In this document: piece after piece, positions 52,594 to 59,277 of the stretch | How positions within the stretch are numbered: position 1 is the stretch's first letter | Layout of the letters: the number at the start of each line of letters is the position of its first letter | Source of the DNA: Embleya scabrispora | Lineage (GTDB): Bacteria; Actinomycetota; Actinomycetes; Streptomycetales; Streptomycetaceae | Length of the DNA stretch: 64,000 bases | Direction: 5' to 3' | NCBI RefSeq assembly: GCF_002024165.1 | Contig: NZ_MWQN01000001.1 | Coordinates: forward strand, 186,001 to 250,000 | Position numbers and translations under genes: made by a program | The notes under the pieces: generated by a model | Database searches by the model: none | What the model saw: the letters and a program-made list of their open reading frames with translations, nothing else | What the model was told of the DNA's origin: nothing

Positions 52594-53007
52594 GTGCGCG
52601 GCAACCGCCCGCCCTCGCAGTCGATCACCGACGCCGAGGCGATGTCGCCGGAACTGCTCAACATCGAACGGGCGAAGGTCGGCCTGCCGCCGCTGCGCGC
52701 GAGCGCCGACCCGGGCGCCTTCGCCCGCACCCGGGCCGAGCACATGCGCCGCAACGGCTTCGCCCATTCAGCTCGCGGGGCCAACTCGCTGGTCACCGGC
52801 CGGCATACCGCGGTGGCCGGGAACATCGTCATGTGGGGCGACCCGGCCCCGGCCGCCCGCCGGGCGGCCGAGAAGTTCCAGGACATGCGGCGGCACAGCC
52901 CCGGCCACCACCGCAACCGGACCGACCCCGCGCACACCGAGGCGGGCATCGGCATCTTCCACGACGAGAGCGGCGGGTGGGGCGTGCACGAGTTCGCCGA
53001 CGGCTGA
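52594..53007 (+). CDS. CAP/SCP-domain protein, no signal peptide
   Basis: 137 residues from GTG 52594; ATG 52642 is an alternative start. LLNIERAKVGLPPLRASAD, FARTRAEHMRRNGFAHS and GIGIFHDESGGWGVHEFA follow the CAP (SCP/PR1) domain. Most bacterial CAP proteins are exported, but this one begins almost at the domain and has neither a signal peptide nor a clear ribosome-binding site, so the 5' end may be lost. It lies 24 nt after glpD. Function unknown. Confidence 0.65.
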   Translation: MRGNRPPSQSITDAEAMSPELLNIERAKVGLPPLRASADPGAFARTRAEHMRRNGFAHSARGANSLVTGRHTAVAGNIVMWGDPAPAARRAAEKFQDMRRHSPGHHRNRTDPAHTEAGIGIFHDESGGWGVHEFADG

Positions 53008-53040
53008 GCCCCCGGCCCCGCGAGATCCGACCGCCCCGAC

Positions 53041-53652
53041 TCACCCCGTCGCGGCGCGCCCCGGCCGGAAGTCCGGGTGGTCGAGGAGGTCGGCCGCCAG
53101 CGCCCGCGCGTACGCCTCGTCCGTGTGCGGGATCGAGAAGACCACCCGGAAGTACAGCGGGGCGATGATGCGATCGATGACCTGTTGCCGAGTGGGCACC
53201 ACCCGGCCGCGCTCGGCCGCCTTGGCCAACAGCGCGTCGATCCGCACGGCGCATCGGTCCAGGCACCTCGCCAGCCCGGCCCGCCGGTCGTCGGGGTCGG
53301 GCGCCACCTCGGCCCGGAAGAACGCGATGCCGCCCGGCCGGGAGAAGTCGGCCAGCGCCCACGCCGCGTAGCCGGCCAGGTCCTCGTCCAGCGCGCCGGT
53401 GGGCTCGGGCGGCCGGTCGGTGTCGTGCCGGACCAGCGCCACGTCCGCCAACAGCCCGGCCACCGTGCCCCAACGCCGGTACACCGTGGTCGGGTTGACC
53501 CCCGCCCGAGCCGCGACGGCGGGCATGGTCACCCGATCGGCGCCGAGTTCGCAGACCAGTTCGGTGGCCGCCCGATGCACCGCGGCCTGCACCCGGGCGC
53601 TGCGACCGCCCGGTCGGCTGGGACCTGGTACCCGGTCCGGGGCTGCGTTCAT
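53041..53652 (-). CDS. TetR-family regulator of the adjacent MFS gene
   Basis: 203 residues. HTH: VQAAVHRAATELVCELGADRVTMPAV is visible in pieces, with ARAGVNPTTVYRRWGT as the recognition helix, and the C-terminal ligand domain is TetR_C_11-like. Divergent from the MFS gene across 91 AT-rich bases with three inverted repeats, the standard arrangement of an efflux repressor. The ribosome-binding site before ATG 53652 is weak. The inducer is unknown. Confidence 0.9.
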   Translation of the reverse strand: MNAAPDRVPGPSRPGGRSARVQAAVHRAATELVCELGADRVTMPAVAARAGVNPTTVYRRWGTVAGLLADVALVRHDTDRPPEPTGALDEDLAGYAAWALADFSRPGGIAFFRAEVAPDPDDRRAGLARCLDRCAVRIDALLAKAAERGRVVPTRQQVIDRIIAPLYFRVVFSIPHTDEAYARALAADLLDHPDFRPGRAATG

Positions 53653-53666
53653 GAGGTCATCTTAAT

Positions 53667-53736
53667 GCAAAGAGTTTTGCTATAGGGCCATCCCTATGGT
53701 TAACCTCACCCTAAAGCCAAGTCTTTTGCTTTAGGG
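53667..53736. promoter_or_regulatory. TetR operator region with three inverted repeats
   Basis: Within 70 bases: GCAAA-4-TTTGC at 53667-53680, ATAGGG-4-CCCTAT at 53682-53697, and CCCTAAAGC-10-GCTTTAGGG at 53709-53736. The flanking direct repeats AGTTTTGCTATAGGG and TCTTTTGCTTTAGGG overlap them. The last one reaches the ribosome-binding site of the MFS gene. Confidence 0.65.
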
Positions 53737-53743
53737 GATCCTC

Positions 53744-54985
53744 GTGACAACCGCCGCACCCGCGACCCGGTCGCACCCACAGACCGCTCCGACACCCGGG
53801 CGCATATCCCACCGCGCCGCGTTCTGGACGCTCGCCGCAATCCTGTTCGCGTTCATGTGCGCCGCGGCGGCACCGTCCCCGCTCTACGTCGTCTACCAAT
53901 CCCGATGGCACTTCTCCGCGACCACCCTGACCGTGGTCTTCGCGCTCTACGCGCTGGCGCTGCTGATCGCGCTGATGGTGGTCGGCGCACTGTCCGACCA
54001 CGTCGGCCGCCGCCCGGTACTGATCGCCGCGCTCGCCGCCGAGGCCGTCGCGATGGCGCTGTTCGTGGTCGCCGACGGAGTCCCGTGGCTGCTCGCCGCC
54101 CGCGCGGTACAGGGCCTGGCCACCGGCGCGGCCACGGGCGCGATCAGCGCCGGCGTGATGGACCTCCAGTCCGGCCGCCGCCCGGGTCTGGCCACCCTGG
54201 TCAACAGCGCGGGCCCCGGCATCGGGCTCGGCGCCGGCGCCCTCGGCTCGGGCCTGCTGGTGGAGTACGCCCCCGCGCCTCGCGCACTGGTCTTCGTGAT
54301 CCTCGGTGTGCTGTTCCTGATCGGCATCGTCGCCGTCGCGGTGACGCCGGAGACCGCCCGGCCGCACCCCGGCGCGCTGGCCTCGCTGCGCCCCCGGGTC
54401 GGCGTCCCGGCCGGTGCCCGGGGCCGGTTCCTCGCCGTCGTCCCGACCCTGGTCGCCACCTGGGCGGTCGCCGGCCTGTACCTGTCCCTCGGCCCGTCGC
54501 TCGCCGCTGGCATCCTGGGCGTGCGCAGCCACCTGATCGGCGGCCTGGTCGTCTTCGCCCTGATGATCGCGACCGCGACCGCGTCGATCGTGCTCGGCGG
54601 CCGCGGCTCACCCGTCCTGATGACCGGCGGCTCGCTGACCCTCGCATTCGGCCTCGGGATCACCCTGGTCGCCCTGCACACCGGCTCCGTGGCGCTGTTC
54701 TTCGTCGGCACCGTGATCGCGGGCCTCGGCTTCGGCAGCGCCTTCCTCGGCGCCTTCGGAATCCTCGCCGGACTGGCCGAACCGAGCCGCCGGGCCGAGT
54801 TGTTCGCCACCGTGTACACGGTCAACTACCTGGCCTTCAGCCTCCCGGCCGTGGCCGCCGGCATGGCGGTGTCCCCGCTCGGCCTGAGCCGCACCGCCGA
54901 CATCTACGCGAGCGCCGTGATCGCCATCGCCCTGGCCTCCGCGCTTGGCTCGATCATGACCCGAAAAGCCCGCGAAACGTCCTAA
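53744..54985 (+). CDS. MFS efflux transporter
   Basis: 413 residues, 12 helices. SPLYVVYQSRWHFSATTLTVVFALYALALL at the first helices is seen in parts. ALSDHVGRRPVLIAAL is the loop 2-3 motif, and RAVQGLATGAATGAISAG is the antiporter-type motif C region. This is a drug/metabolite exporter of the DHA1 type. AGGGG before GTG 53744. Presumably repressed by the divergent TetR. Confidence 0.9.
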   Translation: MTTAAPATRSHPQTAPTPGRISHRAAFWTLAAILFAFMCAAAAPSPLYVVYQSRWHFSATTLTVVFALYALALLIALMVVGALSDHVGRRPVLIAALAAEAVAMALFVVADGVPWLLAARAVQGLATGAATGAISAGVMDLQSGRRPGLATLVNSAGPGIGLGAGALGSGLLVEYAPAPRALVFVILGVLFLIGIVAVAVTPETARPHPGALASLRPRVGVPAGARGRFLAVVPTLVATWAVAGLYLSLGPSLAAGILGVRSHLIGGLVVFALMIATATASIVLGGRGSPVLMTGGSLTLAFGLGITLVALHTGSVALFFVGTVIAGLGFGSAFLGAFGILAGLAEPSRRAELFATVYTVNYLAFSLPAVAAGMAVSPLGLSRTADIYASAVIAIALASALGSIMTRKARETS

Positions 54986-55065
54986 AATTGGACCATGGCC
55001 TCGTGCCACCGCACCCGGGGCCATGGCCCTCGGAAACTCGGGGACGAGCCGTCCGGGAGGACGCC

Positions 55066-55254
55066 ATGCGCAAGGTCGTCGACTGCCGGGACTTCCCCAG
55101 CGAATCGAATTGCACTCTCACCATCGCCGGCAAGGAAGAAGAGGTCGTCGTGGCCGCCGCCCAGCACGCCCAGGCGGTGCACGGCCACACCGACAATCCC
55201 GAACTCCGCGAGGAGATCCGCAAGTCCCTCAAGGACGAGGAACCCGGCCGCTGA
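55066..55254 (+). CDS. DUF1059 small protein
   Basis: 62 residues. MRKVVDCRDFPSESNCTLTIAG and a HAQAVHGHTDNPELREEIR block match DUF1059, with Cys7 and Cys16 and a His pair that could bind a metal. Function unknown. GGGAGG 5 nt before ATG 55066. It stands alone between an MFS gene and a PHP-domain gene. Confidence 0.87.
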   Translation: MRKVVDCRDFPSESNCTLTIAGKEEEVVVAAAQHAQAVHGHTDNPELREEIRKSLKDEEPGR

Positions 55255-55313
55255 CCGCCCCCGGGGAAGCGGCCCGCCGGTTTACCGCCGCCCCGCGCGG
55301 CCACAGTCCACCC

Positions 55314-56357
55314 ATGCCCCCACACCACACGACCCCATCCGCGCCGGACCCCGTGGCCGCGCTGGATCGCATCGCCTTCCTCCTCGAACGCGACCAGGCG
55401 CCCACGTACCGGGTCAAGGCCTTCCGCACCGCGTCCGCGGTGATCGCCGAACTCGATCCGGCGGAGCTGCGCACCCGGGTCGCCCGACACACGCTGGGCG
55501 AGCTCAAGGGCATCGGCCCCAAGACGGCGGACGTGATCGAGCAGGCGCAGGCCGGCCGCGTCCCGGGCTATCTCGCCGACCTGGAGGCCCGTCCGTCGCC
55601 GCTGCCCACCGCCGGCGCCGCGCTGCTCGCCGCCCAACGCGGCGATTGCCACATGCACTCGGACTGGTCCGACGGCGGCAGCCCGATCGACGTGATGGCC
55701 CGTACCGCACGGGACCTGGGCCACGAGTGGAGCGTGCTCACCGACCACTCGCCCCGGCTGACCGTGGCCCGGGGGCTGACCGCGGACCGGCTGCGCGCGC
55801 AACTCGACGTGGTCGCCGAACTCGCCACCGAACTGGCCCCGTTCCGCCTGCTCACCGGCATCGAGTGCGACATCCTCGACGACGGTTCGCTGGACCAGGA
55901 ACCCGAACTCCTGGCCCGCCTCGACGTGGTCGTCGCCTCGGTGCACTCCAAACTGCGCATGGACGCCCCCGCGATGACCCACCGCCTGCTGACCGCCGTC
56001 CGCAACCCCCGGGTGAACGTGCTGGGGCACTGTACGGGCCGGCTCATCCAGGGCAAGGGCCGCCCGGAGTCCACCTTCGACGCCGAGGCGGTGTTCGCGG
56101 CCTGTGCCGAGTCGGACACCGCCGTGGAGATCAACTGCCGCCCCGAACGCCGGGACCCCCCGACCCGACTGATCCACCGCGCGCTGGCCGCGGGCGTGTA
56201 CTTCTCCATCGACACCGACGCTCACGCCCCCGGCCAACTCGACTGGCAGGCGCACGGCTGCGCCCGGGCCGAGGAGTGCGAGGTACCGGCGGAACGGGTG
56301 ATCACCACATGGCCGGTGGACCGACTGCTCGCCTGGACGCGCCCGGCGGGGGACTGA
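55314..56357 (+). CDS. PHP-domain phosphoesterase with helix-hairpin-helix region (PolX-C-terminal-like)
   Basis: 347 residues. Residues ~10-90 resemble the HhH part of family X polymerases (YRVKAFRTASAVIAEL, LKGIGPKTADVI). Residues ~105-340 are a PHP domain: GDCHMHSDWSDGG, LTDHSPR, GIECDIL, VVASVHSK, LGHCTGR and IDTDAHAPG supply the metal-binding His/Asp/Glu residues. Bacterial PolX has polymerase plus PHP; here the nucleotidyltransferase core is absent. DNA-end phosphoesterase or exonuclease activity is possible. No clear ribosome-binding site precedes ATG 55314. Confidence 0.88.
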   Translation: MPPHHTTPSAPDPVAALDRIAFLLERDQAPTYRVKAFRTASAVIAELDPAELRTRVARHTLGELKGIGPKTADVIEQAQAGRVPGYLADLEARPSPLPTAGAALLAAQRGDCHMHSDWSDGGSPIDVMARTARDLGHEWSVLTDHSPRLTVARGLTADRLRAQLDVVAELATELAPFRLLTGIECDILDDGSLDQEPELLARLDVVVASVHSKLRMDAPAMTHRLLTAVRNPRVNVLGHCTGRLIQGKGRPESTFDAEAVFAACAESDTAVEINCRPERRDPPTRLIHRALAAGVYFSIDTDAHAPGQLDWQAHGCARAEECEVPAERVITTWPVDRLLAWTRPAGD

Positions 56358-56361
56358 CCCG

Positions 56362-56949
56362 CTACTCCCCCGCGTCCGCGTCCGACCCGGAATCCGCGTC
56401 GCCCTGCTCCCGGGTGGCCGCCTGGCGCCGCCCGATCACCGCGGCCGCCGCCGCGGCGCTGCCGGTGAACGCGAGGCCCACCACCCACGGCCGGTCCAGC
56501 ACGTGGCAGGTCGCGTGGTCGACGGAGAACCGCCCGGGCCCGGCGAGCCCGATCCCGGCCGCGACGAAGCCCAGGAAGGCCGGATACTCGAAGCCGCCCG
56601 ACTGGGCGAAGAACCCGGCGGGCGCGTGCACCGAGACCGCGCCGGCCATCGCGCCGGCCGCCGCCGCCCCGGCCGCCGGGGTGGCCAGGCCGAGCGCGAG
56701 CAGTACACCGCCGCCGGCCTCGCCCAGCCCGGCCGCCAGCGCGCTCTGCCGACCCGGGCGAAAGCCCATGCCTTCCATCGCCGAGCCGGTGCCGCTCAGA
56801 CCGTGACCGCCGAACCAGCCGAACAACTTCTGCGCGCCGTGCGCGAACAGGACACCGCCGGTGCCGACGCGCAGCGCCAGCAGGCCTACGTCCTTGCGAA
56901 CCGACAGCCGGGTACGCCTCACCAGCCGGGCGGGGAGCGACAGGAACAT
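56362..56949 (-). CDS. DoxX-family membrane protein
   Basis: 195 residues, four to five helices. LRVGTGGVLFAHGAQKLFGWFGGHGLSGT is the DoxX signature near residue 30 (seen in overlapping parts), with GEAGGGVLLALGLATP following. The family is implicated in redox protection and thiosulfate oxidation, but most members are uncharacterised. The tail is acidic. Convergent with the PHP gene, 4 nt apart. Confidence 0.9.
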   Translation of the reverse strand: MFLSLPARLVRRTRLSVRKDVGLLALRVGTGGVLFAHGAQKLFGWFGGHGLSGTGSAMEGMGFRPGRQSALAAGLGEAGGGVLLALGLATPAAGAAAAGAMAGAVSVHAPAGFFAQSGGFEYPAFLGFVAAGIGLAGPGRFSVDHATCHVLDRPWVVGLAFTGSAAAAAAVIGRRQAATREQGDADSGSDADAGE

Positions 56950-57043
56950 GGGAAGGGCCTTTCCTGGGGGTGGGTCCCCCCAGTGTCGGCTCGCCGCCGA
57001 CGCCCCCGCCGGCGCTGCTGCGCCGTCGGGGGGACGGCCGGCT

Positions 57044-58051
57044 TCAGTGTTCGCGTGCCCGGCTGGGCTGTACCCGAGGCGGCTCGCCCGGCATCTTGGG
57101 GTGATCCGGCGGGTACGGCAGGTCGCCGACGCCGTGGTCCCGGGCCTGGCGGTCGGCCAGTTCGAGGACCGGGCGCAGGTCGAAGGCGTGCTCCGCCATG
57201 TCCGCGTGCACGTCGCCGAGGCGGGCGTAGCGCGCCGGCATGCTGCCCAGGTCGAAGTCGTCGGGGTGCGCGTCGTCCACCTCGTCCCAGGTCAGCGGCG
57301 CGGAGACGGTCGCCCGGACGGTGGGGCGCGGCGAGTAGGCGGCGGCGATGGTGCGGTCGCGGGCCATCTGGTTGTAGTCGACGAAGATGCGCTCGCCGCG
57401 CTCCTCCTTCCACCAGGCGGTGGTCACCCGATCGGGCATCCGCGCCTCCAGTTCGCGGGCCAGCGCGATCACCGCGCGCCGTACCTCGGTGAACTGCCGG
57501 TCGGGGCGGATCGGCACGTACAGGTGCAGGCCGCGACCGCCGGAGGTCTTCGGCCAGGCGGTCAGTCCGTACTCGTCCAGCACCTCGCGCATCGCGTGTG
57601 CGGCGTGGATCGCGTCGGCGAAGTCGGTGCCGGGTTGCGGGTCCAGGTCGATGCGCAGTTCGTCGGGGTGTTCGGTGTCGGTGCGGCGGACCGGCCAGGG
57701 GTGGAAGGTCAGGGTGCCGAGGTTGGCCGCCCAGACCAGCGCGGCCACGGTGTCGGGGGCCATCTCGTCGGCGAACCGGCCGCTGGGGAAGGTGATCCGG
57801 GCGGTGGGGATCCATTCGGGCAGGTTCTTGGGCACCCGCTTCTGGAAGAACGACTCGCCCGTGACGCCGTGCACGAAGCGTTGCAACGTGGTGGGCCGGT
57901 CGCGCAGGCCCCGGAGCATGCCGCCACCGACCGCGATCAGGTAGCGGACCAGGTCGCCCTTGGTGAATCCGCGCTCGGGGTAGTAGACCTTGTCGACGCT
58001 GCTCACCCGGACGGATCTGCCGTCGATCTCGAATTCCTCGGCCTCGCTCAT
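57044..58051 (-). CDS. LigD-type polymerase/primase domain protein
   Basis: 335 residues, a stand-alone LigD polymerase (archaeo-eukaryotic primase fold). KVYYPERGFTKGDLVRYL, FFQKRVPKNLPEWI, RIDLDPQPGTDF with the catalytic Asp pair, KTSGGRGLHLYVPI and DYNQMARDRTI are all family hallmarks. Such proteins fill gaps or add nucleotides during non-homologous end joining. Divergent from an ATP-dependent ligase gene, 135 nt away. No ku gene lies in the window. Confidence 0.94.
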   Translation of the reverse strand: MSEAEEFEIDGRSVRVSSVDKVYYPERGFTKGDLVRYLIAVGGGMLRGLRDRPTTLQRFVHGVTGESFFQKRVPKNLPEWIPTARITFPSGRFADEMAPDTVAALVWAANLGTLTFHPWPVRRTDTEHPDELRIDLDPQPGTDFADAIHAAHAMREVLDEYGLTAWPKTSGGRGLHLYVPIRPDRQFTEVRRAVIALARELEARMPDRVTTAWWKEERGERIFVDYNQMARDRTIAAAYSPRPTVRATVSAPLTWDEVDDAHPDDFDLGSMPARYARLGDVHADMAEHAFDLRPVLELADRQARDHGVGDLPYPPDHPKMPGEPPRVQPSRAREH

Positions 58052-58186
58052 GCCTCAGAGTAGGCGGATTCGTACACTTTCGTCCGCTTTGACGCTGCCC
58101 GCGTCCGGCCGGGTTTCGACCCGGTGGCTCCGGTCCGCCGACCGCTGCGGAGGCGACCGCTCCGGGCCCCGCGCACACTGGGCCGC

Positions 58187-59251
58187 ATGCGCCTTCCCGT
58201 GATGCCCCCGGTCAAGCCGATGCTCGCCAAGGCCGCCGCGCGGATTCCCCCCGGCCTGCACTACGAGGCCAAATGGGACGGGTTTCGGGCGATCGTCTTC
58301 CGGGACGGCGACGAGGTGCTGATCGGCAGCCGCAACACCAAGCCGCTGGATCGCTACTTCCCCGACGTGGTCGAGGCGGCGCTGCGGCTGCTTCCGCCGC
58401 GCTGCGTGCTGGACGGGGAGTTGGTCATCGCGCTGGACGGGCGGCTCGACTTCGATCGGCTCCAGGACCGGATCCATCCGGCCGCCTCGCGCGTTCGGCA
58501 TCTGGCCGAGACCACGCCGGCCTCCTTCGTGGCGTTCGACCTGCTGGCGCTCGGCGACCAGTCGTATCTGACCCGCCCGCTGACCGAACGGCGGGCCGCT
58601 TTGGAGGCGGCGCTCGCCGACGCGGTGCCGCCGATCCACGTCGCGCCGGCCACCACCGACCCGGCCGTGGCGCGGGACTGGTTCGACCGCTTCGAGGGCG
58701 CCGGCCTGGACGGGATCGTGGCCAAGGACCCGGCCGGTCCGTACCTGCCGGACGAGCGGGCGATGGTCAAGATCAAGCACGAGCGCACCGCGGACTGCGT
58801 GGTGGCCGGATACCGCGAGCACAAGTCGGGTCCGGTGGTGGGTTCGCTGCTGCTCGGGCTGTACGACGACCGGGGTCGGCTTCAGCACGTGGGGGTGAGC
58901 GCGGCGTTCACCGCGGCCCGGCGGGCCGAGTTGGTCGAGGAGTTGGCGCCGTACCGGATGACCGACCCGACCGGGCACCCGTGGGCGCATTGGGCCGAGG
59001 CCGAGGCGCACGAGGCCGACCGGTTGCCGGGCGCGGTCACCCGCTGGTCGGGCGGCCGGCTCTCGGACTGGGTGCCGCTGCGGCCGGAGTCGGTCTGCGA
59101 GGTGGCCTACGACCACGTCCAGGGCGACCGCTTCCGGCACACCACGCGCTTTCGCCGGTGGCGTACCGACAAGGACCCGGCCGAGTGCACCTACGAACAA
59201 CTCGCCGAGCCGACCCGCTACGACCTGGCCGACGTGCTCGGCGCCCGATAG
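58187..59251 (+). CDS. ATP-dependent DNA ligase (LigC/LigD-ligase-like)
   Basis: 354 residues. The adenylation motif I is EAKWDGFRAIVF with Lys as AMP acceptor. Further motifs are SRNTKPLDRYFPD (III-like), LDGELVIALDG, GIVAKDPAGPY (IV) and MVKIKHERTADCVV (V). The C-terminal OB fold ends ...VCEVAYDHVQGDRFRHTTRF. It joins nicks, probably with the divergent LigD-type polymerase in end joining. ATG 58187 precedes the family core; the frame also extends to 58124 but that part is Arg-rich and unlike the family. Confidence 0.94.
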   Translation: MRLPVMPPVKPMLAKAAARIPPGLHYEAKWDGFRAIVFRDGDEVLIGSRNTKPLDRYFPDVVEAALRLLPPRCVLDGELVIALDGRLDFDRLQDRIHPAASRVRHLAETTPASFVAFDLLALGDQSYLTRPLTERRAALEAALADAVPPIHVAPATTDPAVARDWFDRFEGAGLDGIVAKDPAGPYLPDERAMVKIKHERTADCVVAGYREHKSGPVVGSLLLGLYDDRGRLQHVGVSAAFTAARRAELVEELAPYRMTDPTGHPWAHWAEAEAHEADRLPGAVTRWSGGRLSDWVPLRPESVCEVAYDHVQGDRFRHTTRFRRWRTDKDPAECTYEQLAEPTRYDLADVLGAR

Positions 59252-59277
59252 CGCTCGCGTGTGGATCCCGAAGCGGC

